Shown: positions 17,013-28,411 of the stretch, piece after piece
Numbering within the stretch: the stretch's first letter is position 1
Layout of the letters: each line of letters opens with the position of its first letter
Assembly: GCA_051294375.1 (NCBI GenBank)
Contig: CM119270.1
Coordinates: 14,978,046-15,042,045, forward strand
Direction of reading: 5' to 3'
Length of the DNA stretch: 64,000 nucleotides
Origin: Paraspadella gotoi
Lineage: Eukaryota > Chaetognatha
The notes under the pieces: model-generated
Databases searched by the model: none
Told to the model about the DNA's origin: nothing
Seen by the model: only the letters and a program-made list of their open reading frames with translations
Program-made: the position numbers and the translations under genes

Positions 17013-17776
17013 CTCTATACTTTTTTATTTTTTTTTTTATTTTTTTTTCGCATAGACTCCAAAACGTTTTCCGGTGAATGTCCTGACTGATAAATTTCGC
17101 TTCTCAGAGAATTTTTAACAAGTGAACGCTGAAAGATTTAATCAATAATGATTTAATAGTGATATTTTAGCAATTTAAAAACCTATTTAAATAGTTTTTA
17201 TTTTTTTTTAATTAAAAAAAGAAAATTTAAACCTCTAAGGCCAGTCACCGTGTAAAATTTAACCGGAACAACGTGTTTCCATCGCGGATCTTCTTTCTAT
17301 ACACAACGGAGGAACTGAATCGTGGGGACAAGTTTTGAAAAAAAAATTTATTTTGAGATAAACGAAGCTTTCCATTCATTAAACTGGGTCAATGCGTAAA
17401 AATAGAGGAAAATATTTTTCCACGAGAAAGTCATACTTGTGCACGCTTTGTCCGAAGGCTTTTTTTATCAGTTTCACAGGTTCATCAGATTATTACCCTC
17501 TTGTTATCGAAATTATTGGCATTTGCCCCTTTAAATGTTATTTTCGTATTTTACAAGTGTAAGAAAATAAAGACTAATTTTTAGTTTTGTCCTAAAAAAA
17601 TGGTAATCATTAAATCTCAATGGATTTTAAAATTTCTGCCTATAGAGTTAAGACAAAAAGGATAAAAAAATAGTAGTTGCCTTTGTTTTAGATGGGTTGG
17701 GGTGTAATTGTTGTAAATGTAAGTTTGGTTTATTTTTTTCCCGAAAAAAATTTGTGTCGACACAAGACGCAATAAA
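17013..17776 (+). terminator. CtBP 3' UTR with two candidate poly(A) signals
   Basis: Past the TAA at 17,010-17,012 the sequence is AT-rich and non-coding. AATAAA occurs at 17,566-17,571 and 17,771-17,776, about 555 and 760 bases downstream. A third, at about 18,368, is further away. Which one is used cannot be told from sequence. Confidence 0.45.
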
Positions 17777-18887
17777 GTCTTATTATTGAGCATTCAATTG
17801 GCAGTAGTAATTCACATATAAAGCTATTGAATCCGCTGTCAACCTTTATTTATAGGAGGCCTCTTAGCGTAAATTCTGAATTCGTAACAGATATTAGTTT
17901 TCTAGATCGTGTGCGTGTTATTGTACGAGTGCTTTTAATGCTTATATGGATGGCATTTGGGAAAATATTTGTGCGCAGTGAGCTATTCAGAAGTATGGGC
18001 ATATAATAATATAAAAAAAGAAATTTATATTGAGATTGAAAGCTTGTTGGGTTTTGAGCGTTTTCTGCATTAATTTAGATCACCTGAGACAGACTATTAT
18101 AAACTTAAAATTGGCCAAAATTACTAAGTTTCAATAACCATTTTAATAGATTTTTAGGCTGACGGAACAAATTTGAGGTTAAAAGGAATATTTGATAAAA
18201 TTTGAAATTAAAAAATAATATATACATGGTTTATAGACATTAGACAGTGTAAATATGCAAAACTAGAATTTAAAAAAAGTCGTTTGGTTGTCTCCCCGCA
18301 AGGGTATGTTTTATCTATTAGAAAGATCCACGATAACGCTCGCTTGTTCTCCTACTGTATATGTAACGAAATAAATGGAAGTCAACATGTTATAACCATA
18401 ATAAGTGTATATTGAGCTTTTTCTTCGATTTCGCCGTTTCATCTCTCTCTCTCATTACGATGTAACAAGAACCCCCATCCTCATAGACATTTTATAAACG
18501 GTCATGATTTTCGAAACGTGCTCGTTGTACATTGTGTTTAAACGAAACGAAAAAAAAAATTGTGTTTTACAAAATATACATCTTTATTACATCTTTCAAC
18601 TTCAGTAAATTTTAACTGTCAGCGGCTATGTATAGTTGATGTAGCTGAAGGCTGAATCAACGATTCTTTACTTACGTTAGTCAAGTAACTATAATTAGTA
18701 AGTAAGTATAAAGCTAGCTGACTAAAGACACTTCACATAATTTATTCAGGTTTAGTTCTTTAAGAAAATAAGTCATTTAGCTGGAGATGACCGACGTTAG
18801 TCAAGCAATTATAAAGCTCGCTCGCGAAAGTCAAAATGAGAAAAACATTTTAGGACGAGATGTCTTGTTAAAATTATTCGCATCATG
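17777..18887. other. non-coding AT-rich DNA downstream of CtBP
   Basis: I see no gene. Possibly an extended CtBP 3' UTR at the left end; otherwise featureless AT-rich sequence. Confidence 0.5.
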
Positions 18888-19097
18888 CTTAATTCGGGTT
18901 ACTTTTACTTTCGCCGACCGGGGTTAGGAAGGGGTTAGGGTTAAGCTTGGTTTAGGGTCAGAGGTGGTTAAGGTTAAATGGGTTAAGGTTAGGGTAATTA
19001 ATATTTATATAATTAACTATAAAATAAATATTTTTAAGTGGTTTTTTGAAAGCCGCCAAAACCGCCGTCGTCGAAAGTAAAATTTAGCCCTTAATTC
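18888..19097. repeat. telomere-like TTAGGG island bracketed by an imperfect inverted repeat
   Basis: 18,921-18,997 holds scattered GGTTAGGG, GGGTTAAGG and TTTAGGG units. The flanks are inverted relatives: 18,888-18,918 (CTTAATTCGGG...TTTACTTTCGCCGAC) and 19,067-19,097 read in reverse (GAATTAAGGGC...TTTACTTTCGACGAC). The whole is about 210 bases, the size of a small foldback element. It is not a regular telomere array. Confidence 0.55.
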
Positions 19098-22000
19098 ATT
19101 AATTGTTATATTAATTTTCTTAGATTGTCTTATTCAATCTGTTTTTGGATTCTACTTTACTTTATTCTGCGAGTCCTTCCGATGCTATTCGACCACTCGA
19201 CCATTTCTTTTCAGAAGTCAAAAAGTCGAGGAACCGAGATGAAAGAAATGAGTGAATGAGGGCCATTTAGAGCGGGAATGGGGGAACGAGAGAGGGAGAG
19301 AGACGGCGAAAAAGAGGAAAAGAAGGAAACTAAAAGATTTATGACTTTGTTGGAAGACCCGTTTTCCCGTTTTCCCCGAGAACCCAGAGATTTCTCAATC
19401 TCTGTCTTGGCCCTCTTCCAGTTCAACATTCTCCACTTTCACTTTGTCACCTCTTTCCCCCCTCATCTTCCTCGCTTCTTTTCTTCCTCACTTGTTGATC
19501 TATGATGACGCTTTCCTTCGGTTCCACATTCCTTTCATTCCATTCACGATTTTTTTTTCTTTGATAAACTTTTGTAATTGAGAATTTTTAATTTTGTACT
19601 TATTGAATGTCGTAGCTTCGACTAACTCAATGCTTTTCCGCACCAACTGGGGTAAAATGAAAAAGCGAATTCTTTATATTTAGTCACCCTACCCTACTAA
19701 TCTAACTTTTTTCACTTTTCTCACTGGTTTTTATTTTTCCCCGTTTTTTCCATTTCACAGACTCGTATTGATTTAATGCCCCTTTCATTTCTCCCATATA
19801 ATCCCCTCTATTTTTTTTTCAGGCCCATTCCTTTTATCATACCATTTTCTGACTTTTATAAAGAAAAAAGTCTGCCACCGTACGTCCTCCTCGCCTCTCT
19901 GTCCCGCCCACCCCTTTTTTCGTCCCACCCCGTCCAAAAATCGCGACTAAAATTCAGCGAGGCGGTTCGCCGGACCCAGAGAGACAACTCCCAGCCGAGC
20001 GCGAATAATCCCGTCGCGGTCCAGAGGGTTCCAGACGGTTCCACAAGGTTTCTGCTGGTTTCAAGGGGTTGAAGTGTGTGGAGCGGAATTACGAAGACTG
20101 GGGAAACGATATTGGGTGAATCGGTATTGTATGGTATTGGAGGTTACACCGGTTGCGATCTTTGACAATCAAGTTTTGGTTGGAAATAGATGAAGGCAGG
20201 ATTGAAAGCATCGGTCCGGTTTGGGTTCTACCTCGGGTCACTTGTTTCTTCTAACAGTTGCTTTCCCTTGGGGGGGGAAAGGTTTTTCACGCTGTGTAAG
20301 TCTCGTCGGGAATAAAAAGTAGGAGAGTAATGGGGATTGAAGGCATGAAAATTGGCGAAGAGAGTGTTATTGGCTCTAAATTCTAATGACTAGACCTAAT
20401 TAAAGATATGAATGAAGGTACTGTGTATGATTTATCAAACGAGTTCCAAGATGGCGGACACACTACATTACTACGCGTTTAAACGTTAGTTTTTCGAGAG
20501 GGAAAAGATCGATTTGGAGAGAAGGACTTGATGAAATAAAGCTCCTTCATTTTGAAGAAGCTTTTGAAGCAGCTAAAGACATGGGTCGGGTGTAACTCAA
20601 TTCGGAGACGTTGTTAGCGGGTGAAATTCGTATGGGGATCACCCTAAATTGATCGAAATGAATTGTCTCCTCCTCCTTGGGATGAAAATCGAATCCCTGG
20701 CCTGAGAAAAGACGGGGCTGAGGAAGCTCACTTGGGAATCGGAGTTGGGTGTCAAATGGTAGCGAGAAAGAGAAAAGATAATCCTGGATGATTGAACAAA
20801 TGGAAGGGGCGTTGATCGAACACGCCTCGATACAATTGAGCCTTTAACGTCTTCAGTAGCGGATCTCGATCTTCGGGGCTGCATGGATGCCATATTCTCG
20901 GATGAATCTTGATAATATTCTTTATGATTATCATTAATATATCATTTATTCATTATCTCTTTTTTATGTCCTTCTTTCACCTTTACTTTTTCTTCCCTTC
21001 TTTCACCTCTTTACTTTTTCATCTTCTTTTTTCTCGTCCTCGTTTTAATTTCGTTTCACGCGTCATCGATTTTTTTTCCCATATTGGAAATCGGACTTAA
21101 TTTAAAACTGTTTTAATTTTTAATTTTATTTCAATTTTTATTGTTCGTTCTTCCTGCGCTTTCTCTGCTTTATCTTCGTTATCCCCTTCACCCAATGCAG
21201 AGACATTCACCCACTTGACACTTTGACTCTCGACTCTCAACCTAACCCTCCCGCGCTCACGTGTCCCGGTCAAGGCGACTGGGATTTCTTTGTTCACGTG
21301 ATTAAAAGCCCCAGAAGAGGAGGAAGAGAAATTGTCGGTGAAAAGAAGGAAGATTGGGAGAGTAAAGAGTAAGTCCCACCCGCTCCCCCAAATAATAAGA
21401 GAGCTCGTGAGAAAAAGGACCCAAAAAGCGAAAAAAAGAATTTTTAAGAAATTTTAACCCAAGAGTTCGTTTAATTTTTCATTCCCATATAATCCTTTTC
21501 CTATTTTAAAATATCACATATATTGCCATGATATAATATTATAAATAGTATTTAGGAATCAGGAAGGGGAGTTCAGAGCGTAAGTAGTAGATTTAGATTA
21601 CCTGATCCGCCGAACTGGATATTTGATCATTTCTGTTCCGCGATTATCGTTTAATTTTAAGTTTAATAGTTTAATACATAGTTTTGAGAGTAAAAAAGAA
21701 AAAAAAAACTCTCTTTACTCCTTGGTCCCCGCCTTCCAGGATTTAGTCTCGATCTACGTGACGAAAATCCCTTTCAGATGCCACGCCCCCTTCATCTGTC
21801 CCCCTGTCCAAATTATTCCCTCCTCTCCACGATGGGTCGCTAAAATTATAGTCGACCTGGGTCTCATTTCGAGCACAGCCTTTTGGGCCTTACCCAACCC
21901 CACGGCTGACCCTTTACCCAAAAACCACGTACGTGTCCTTCGTCCCCCGTTGGTCAGTCATCTGATTAGGACGTCGCTTCTCTACTCTCGTTTTCTCTGA

Positions 22001-22826
22001 GCAGACACGCGTTCAAGTCGACTTACACACTGCTTTCTTATTTGCATCTTTTCTCGATGTGGTTTACCAAATTTGGCATAATCATATTTGATTTTTACTA
22101 AACATCTTCAAAAGCTTATTTCTCCTTACATTAAGGGAAGTTAAAATTAAGTAGTTTGCAGCATAAAAAAACCGACAAAGCGTGTCACTCGATCATTTAC
22201 TCAGTGTGAGGACAAATAACCAACCTCCTCTTCCTCTTCCTCTTCCTCCTCCAAATCCAGCCTTTTCCTTTGAATAAAATAAAGAGGTTCGGGTCAAAGT
22301 TGCTCGCCCTCGCGATGGCCAATGGAACCATTGGAACCTGGAATCTGATGATGGCGATGGAATCAAAATCTCGTGAAGGCGAAGAATCCGGGGGAAGCGG
22401 GGTGGGGGGGGGGGGGGGTTTTTGCTGGAACGGAATGGAATCATTCTCTCTTTTGAAAAGTTTTTGGGCCGATGGAACAGCTGGAAGTCTAGTTTGTTTT
22501 AGGTTAGGCGTGAACTGAATTGTTGAATCGAGCTTGGAACACATATATGTTAGGAAAAAATAGGAAAAATGTAATATATCAAACTTGATTATTCAGTAAT
22601 TATATAGATATGACAATTCCAAACGACTAATTCTTATTTCGACGGTAAAAACTTGTCGTCGACGAACCGAGTCCGACAATCCAATGCGCTCGATTCCGAC
22701 GCCCGAAGCCCGTTCGAACTGACACCGACAATAAATCGTCCCGAGGGCCAAAGCTGAGTCCGCGCCTCTGATTCCTGATGGAGGATCTTTTGAAGGCACC
22801 CGACCTTGCTGCTGAATACTGATTTC

Positions 22827-22830
<4 letters not shown>
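19098..22830. other. non-coding, no supported gene
   Basis: Mixed AT-rich and pyrimidine-rich sequence. Several frames of 60-125 codons occur (for example 21,623-22,000 plus, and 19,776-20,072 plus), but none shows recognisable family residues. A G-run of about 14 lies at about 22,405-22,420. Confidence 0.5.
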
Positions 22831-22912
<82 letters not shown>

Positions 22913-22922
22913 TCTCTCTTCT
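22831..22922. repeat. (TC)n microsatellite
   Basis: About 90 bases of CT dinucleotides with a few interruptions. The reverse strand reads as Arg-Glu repeats, which are not a gene. Confidence 0.95.
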
Positions 22923-24140
22923 CCACTCCAGCTTAGCAACAAAAAAAAACAAAATAATATTGATCATTTAAACTTTTTTGTCTTATTTGACATTTTTTAT
23001 TGGAGTGACCCAGGCACAACATAGCTACATATATCCTTACCCCTTTTCTTTTCTTTACTAATCGTCTCACCGCGTCGTTTCCTCCACCCTTTTCTCTCTT
23101 CTCGAACTTACCTTTTTTCCTCCCTCCTTTTATACACATCTTACTCACCCCTTGAGTCCATAAAACAGTTGCCCACGATTCGCTCACCTCGCGAACTCAA
23201 CTTTCGGGGAAGAGGGTGAGACGAGGGAGAGTTGGAGGGTGAGTCGTTGTTGTTGTTGTCGTCGTTTCTGTAAAGTTTTTTTTCTGTTGCTCTCGGGCTA
23301 AAAGTTTATTGCTGTTTTTACTTTGGGAAAGTCCGGTCTGATCTTGAGGTGTATACGAGAGAAAAAGTTTTATGTCCATGTCAAGTTTGGCTCAAGTCAT
23401 ATTTCGCCTAGACGTTGGTCACATCAATTAATTTAATTTTTTTTTATTAAAAAAAAAAGCCTTCTTTCAAAATTGCGGAGGTGAGGACCTCTGGGGGGCG
23501 GGTGAGTCGAAGAGCGCGTGGACCAGGTAAGGCTTGAGTTTTATGAAGAGAAAAAAAATTGACGTTTTTATTTTTGGCCTAAATGGGATGTTTTTTTTTC
23601 CATATTAAAATGGTAAGGATTCTGACACACTAAAACAATTTTTTACAGAAACAACATGAAAATAATAAATAAGCATGGAAATCGAAACATAAAGTGCAAT
23701 GAAACATTATATTTTTGAGGACAAAATTATTAAAAAAATTATGTTCTAAATGCATTGTTAATTGATTAATTTCTTTTTTAAATATTTTTTTACGGCAGTC
23801 ACAGGTAAGGATCTCTATCGAAAATGGTTGGCTGGTGAGTGAGCGATTGAGTGAGTGAGTGAGTGAGTGAGTGAGGAAGCGCCCGGACTCATCGATGGTG
23901 GATGGAGAGAATTAAGGGGGAAGTAGGAAGTAGGAAGGGGGAAGTAAGAAAGGCGAGTTAATCGAATTTTTATTTTCTTAAATTCTTTACGACGAAACAA
24001 GAAAAGTTCTTCCCTCCCCCTCTTTCTAGCAGATGCGCTGTGTTAAACCGTATATCTTCCACCAACCCTTTTTATATAACGCTCCATTTTTAATAATACA
24101 TACCACTCTTCATTCCCACTTCCGATTCCCCCAATACACT
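22923..24140. other. non-coding, includes (GAGT)n
   Basis: No supported gene. A (GAGT)n microsatellite lies at about 23,837-23,875. The rest is AT-rich with poly-A and poly-T runs. Confidence 0.5.
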
Positions 24141-24540
24141 NNNNNNNNNNNNNNNNNNNNNNNNNNNNNNNNNNNNNNNNNNNNNNNNNNNNNNNNNNNN
24201 NNNNNNNNNNNNNNNNNNNNNNNNNNNNNNNNNNNNNNNNNNNNNNNNNNNNNNNNNNNNNNNNNNNNNNNNNNNNNNNNNNNNNNNNNNNNNNNNNNNN
24301 NNNNNNNNNNNNNNNNNNNNNNNNNNNNNNNNNNNNNNNNNNNNNNNNNNNNNNNNNNNNNNNNNNNNNNNNNNNNNNNNNNNNNNNNNNNNNNNNNNNN
24401 NNNNNNNNNNNNNNNNNNNNNNNNNNNNNNNNNNNNNNNNNNNNNNNNNNNNNNNNNNNNNNNNNNNNNNNNNNNNNNNNNNNNNNNNNNNNNNNNNNNN
24501 NNNNNNNNNNNNNNNNNNNNNNNNNNNNNNNNNNNNNNNN
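24141..24540. other. assembly gap (400 N)
   Basis: Unknown sequence; frames reported across it are meaningless. Confidence 0.99.
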
Positions 24541-24711
24541 CTTTGCGAGTTTTAAACTCCACGGTTTTTTTTGCTTGTTGACGTCGAATATTTTTTTTTT
24601 TAATAAATATGCATGCTACTTTTTTAGGGATTTAATTTGACATTTGGTCTTCGGGTATCCGTATCGATCGTTTTATTTTTCGTGTTTCGTCCATATCGAT
24701 GACATCTTTCA

Positions 24712-24862
24712 CATCTCTTCTTTCATCACATCTCTCCTCTCATTTCTCATCTCATCTCTCATCTCATCTCTTTTAATCTCTCATCTCATCTCATTTCATC
24801 TCTCATCTCCTGTCTCATCTCATCTCTAATCTCATCTCATCTCTCATCTCATCTCATCTCAA
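24712..24862. repeat. (TCTCA)-type minisatellite
   Basis: About 150 bases of CATCTCATCTCT-like units with frequent small changes (TTTCA, AATCT, CTGTC). Confidence 0.9.
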
Positions 24863-25460
24863 ATTATTGTAATAAAATTAATGTTTTCATATAATCTAAT
24901 TGGCAATAATCTTCGGTTTAGTTGCAGCAAAAACGGTAAACTGTCGCCTGTATTTAATATTAAATTTACTGGTTATATGTATATCATATGCAATTTACAT
25001 AATTATTAAAAAAATTAAGCATATATCCGTATTAGTTGAATTTGCTGTTTTGAAACTGAATAAAATGTATTTAAAAGATTCTTTTTTTGTCAAAAAGTAA
25101 TTACAATTTTGAACAAACTTATTATATTTATATCTGAAAAAAAAATCGATAATTTTCGTTGCGGCAACTTCAATTACTCGATTCTCCCCCCCCCCCGCCG
25201 GCTTCACCTGCTTACCACTTATCTCTTCCTCACCCAATCATCGCCCCTTACCCACCCACTCGCTTCTCACCCATCGACTCTTTCTTCCCTCGCCAACGCC
25301 TCGAAGCTTGGATCGACTTCCGTCTGGAATTCCTCACTCGATTTAAGTCTTTTATCAGTCAACGCATCGAGGAATTTATTCTTTTTCAAATTAATTTATT
25401 AGTCAGCCTCAAGTTCGCAGCGTAATTGAGCATACGACACAGCTTGTGAAAAGCCATTCC
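24863..25460. other. non-coding AT-rich then C-rich DNA
   Basis: No gene recognised. A C-run of 11 lies at about 25,187-25,197. Confidence 0.5.
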
Positions 25461-25478
25461 CTCTTGCTCCCTCTCCCT

Positions 25479-25530
<52 letters not shown>
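25461..25530. repeat. (CCCTCT)n passing into (TC)n
   Basis: Compound pyrimidine microsatellite of about 70 bases. Confidence 0.95.
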
Positions 25531-25531
<1 letters not shown>

Positions 25532-25959
25532 GTACGCTCTCTTTGAGTCTTTCTCTTTTTTGCTAGTCTAGTAAATCCTTTCAAAAAAAATTTTAAACAT
25601 CATTATTCGCGTGTGGCGATTGAATAAATAACGTTAACGTAGCTGGGGCTCTGATTAGAAGGGAATCGGTTGCATGCAAAGCGCACGCTGCTTCGTGTCG
25701 ATAAACGCAAGGCGCGCCTCCAGCCGATGATTCTGTTGGGCGAGGACGCGCCTTTTTCAGAAGTTGGAGCACAAATACGCGAACGATCGAAACGCAATTC
25801 ATCTTTTCATTTTTCATGACGCTCAAGCTTGTCCTAAAATGACACTGACAAAACGAAAAACTACAGCATCCTCAAAAACGATATAAATTTTTCATAAACT
25901 CTCCAAAATTATATGCACGCGCATTCAGTCACCTCTTTCCCATCTCACACCGTCGATAC

Positions 25960-26105
25960 ATCCTCGCGCACGCAGATAGTCGTCTTTCGCGCACGCAGAT
26001 AGTCTCGCGCACGCAAGGCACAAAAAAGCGCCTATCGCGCGCGCGGGCACGTCCGCCGATCACGTCCGCCGTCGTTGTATAATTTCACGGGCGACGGCGT
26101 CTCAA
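25960..26105. repeat. short GC-rich tandem units, CpG-dense
   Basis: The 18-mer TCGCGCACGCAGATAGTC occurs at 25,964-25,981 and 25,987-26,004, then a partial third copy. It is followed by (CG)n and two copies of CACGTCCGCCG. CpG density far exceeds the surroundings, so it could be a promoter-type island, but no adjacent gene is seen. Confidence 0.6.
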
Positions 26106-26158
26106 TAGACTTCCATTTCCGCGCCAATTTCACTCCACATTCCCAACTAGAATTCCGA

Positions 26159-26159
26159 C

Positions 26160-26196
<37 letters not shown>

Positions 26197-26420
26197 TCAT
26201 CATCGTCCTCCCTGAAGTCAATGGCGTTACTGTAATTTTTTTTTTTTTTTGTCGTTGTCATCGTAATGACAATGTCGTTTTCGTCGTCAGTGTCATTAAC
26301 GGTTTTTTCAATTTGGTTTTTCGATGAAGACCACGACGATGACAGCAGCGAAGACGACGAAAGTGGAAACGAAAAGGATGACGACGACGATGGTGACGAC
26401 GACGACGACGACTTCGTCAG
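26159..26420. repeat. (TCG)n and (GAC)n triplet runs
   Basis: A (TCG)n run of about 36 bases starts at 26,159; about 150 bases on, a degenerate (GAC)n run at about 26,327-26,412 encodes Asp/Glu-rich peptide in one frame. I read both as simple repeats and not as an acidic-protein exon. Confidence 0.7.
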
Positions 26421-26997
26421 CAAAAAAATCGAGAAAAAAAATTTCCTCTGTGGCTCCGAAATCCGTCAACTTCGATTTTTGCTCCTTTTCCCTCGGTCTC
26501 AGTGCGCTCGACCGAAATGGCGACTTGAGTTCGGTTATAGTTTTTGTGAGTCTGCAGACATCTGGTTCCAGCCCTGCTACCTTAAAACGATTTATTGGCT
26601 GGTTCTTCAGTCTGATCGCGTTCAAATAGCCGGAAACTTTTTGGGTGAGATTGTTTAGGCTTCCGCTTTGCTAAGAAGGAGACGAAAAAGCTGAAATCAT
26701 TTTTTTGTCGACCTTAGCTTTATTTCGTTCAATCATGTCGCTGTGATAAATTTAGTTATTAAATCTTAAATCAAAGACACTCTCGACTGTCGGTGAATGA
26801 ATGTTGCGAAAAAAAAAGAGCTTTGAGTTAGAACCCGAGATACCGAAAGAATGAATGTCGTTTCTTTTCTTTCATCCTCAAGATGTAAATCTTGTTGGCG
26901 AGCTGTCTCCTCGCTTTATCGCTGACGCTCACAGATTCCCTGTCACGAAGAATGCGATTTGGGTTTCGATAAATCCTTAGTTGGTTGGGATTAAATG

Positions 26998-27022
26998 NNN
27001 NNNNNNNNNNNNNNNNNNNNNN
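26998..27022. other. assembly gap (25 N)
   Basis: Run of exactly 25 N, the same size as three other gaps here, so likely a default-size placeholder. Confidence 0.99.
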
Positions 27023-27106
27023 ATAATAAAAAAGTTTGATACTCTTTTCTGATTTTTGAGTACGATTGTTATATGCAATTCTCACACTCTGAATTCTGTC
27101 TTATCA

Positions 27107-27158
27107 TTCTCTCTCTCATCTCTCTCTCTCTCTCTCTCTCTCCTCTCCTCTCTCTTCT

Positions 27159-27221
<63 letters not shown>
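27107..27221. repeat. (TC)n microsatellite, interrupted
   Basis: About 115 bases of CT repeats with CC and TT interruptions. Followed by a GC-rich unique segment to about 27,360. Confidence 0.95.
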
Positions 27222-27224
<3 letters not shown>

Positions 27225-27697
27225 GGCCGCTGTCGCGTTCGTTGCCCTCAGAAACCGCGTCGCTCGCGTTCGCTCGTCCTCCCCGATTCCGACCTCAATC
27301 GCGAGAGGTGGTTGTCCGCGGTCTTCTAGCAACGGCAATCGATCCTCGCTGGCATTAGCGAAACGTAAACAACGACGAACGTCGACAACAACTTCGACAA
27401 TTCCACATCTCCACTAATAAATCGAAAGGAAGAGCCACAGCAAGAGCAGATCACAAATGATAACAACGGAATTCGCCATCACCGACGATCGAACTCGAGT
27501 TTCGTTATGGGATTTTTATTTAGTCGTTCAACCGAAACAACAACAAAAAAAAAACAACAAGAAAAAACAGAGACAAGTTTTTTTCGCTTGGGTTCCAAAC
27601 ATAAACAAAAGGCGGCGCCTCCCTCGCCCCCGACCCGCTCCACCCCATTACCATTCCGTCGGAACGAGGATGGAAACATAAACAAAAAATAACAAAG

Positions 27698-27698
<1 letters not shown>

Positions 27699-27741
<43 letters not shown>
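27699..27741. repeat. (TC)n microsatellite
   Basis: Uninterrupted CT dinucleotide run. Confidence 0.95.
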
Positions 27742-27745
<4 letters not shown>

Positions 27746-28187
27746 TTTCGTTGACGACGTCTTCGTTATCATAAAAGGCGCTTTGTTTGTTTGTCATTCC
27801 CGTTGTCATTACTATCGTCGTTGTCGTCATCCATTAGTTTTCTGAATTTCGTTGAAAGTGACAACGCTGACTTAAACGTTGTCGCTGTATTTGTCATCGA
27901 CGCCTTTGCCTTCGTCTTTGTCTTTATCCGTCGCCAAATGTCGATCGCCCGAGCGATTTGATTTAATCGATGTCACATATGTAATTGTTTTTTTTTTTGT
28001 CGTCGTCGTACTCGTCACCTGTGTCTTCGTCGTCATGATCGTCATCGTCATCGTTGTCGTCCATCGTCCTCTGGTTCTTCTTCTCTCCCTCTTTTGTGTT
28101 AATGGCTCAGAGATCCAGAAGACCGAGGCAAAACCGAATCCATTTACAAATCCAGACGACGCCGGTCCCTTCTCTCTTTATCTTTAA

Positions 28188-28357
28188 CTCTCTCTCTCTC
28201 TTTCCTCTCTCCCTCTCTCCTCTCTCTCTCTCTCTCCTTCTCTCTCTTTCTTTCTCTCTCTCTCTCTCTCTCCTTCTCTCTCTTTCTAAAAGGCGCTGAG
28301 ATGTTGGACTCTCTCTCTCTCTCTCCTCTCTTTTTCTTTTTCTTTCTCTCTCTCTCA

Positions 28358-28402
<45 letters not shown>

Positions 28403-28411
28403 TCTTCACTT
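28188..28411. repeat. long interrupted (TC)n tract
   Basis: About 220 bases of CT-rich repeat broken by a unique patch at about 28,289-28,312. Confidence 0.93.

Noticed and set aside
18921-18997. Chromosome end (telomere)
   Set aside because: Units are irregular, only about 75 bases long, and flanked by ordinary sequence on both sides.
22627-22942. Long frames encoding Arg-Glu or Ser-Leu repeats, here and at many other places
   Set aside because: They are translations of (GA)n/(TC)n microsatellites, appear in several frames at once, and have no other sequence features.
23837-23875. Regular short repeats considered as a CRISPR-like array
   Set aside because: Continuous (GAGT)n without spacers; no array of repeats with unique spacers exists anywhere in the window.
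24033-24581. Open frames of 100-365 codons across N runs (also near 51.1-52.6, 58.6-59.7 and 60.2-60.8 kb)
   Set aside because: Most of their length is unknown bases; the sequenced ends show no coding features.
26266-26658. Asp/Glu-rich frame that could suggest an acidic nuclear protein
   Set aside because: The acidic part is a decayed GAC triplet repeat, and similar runs occur at many non-genic places in the window.
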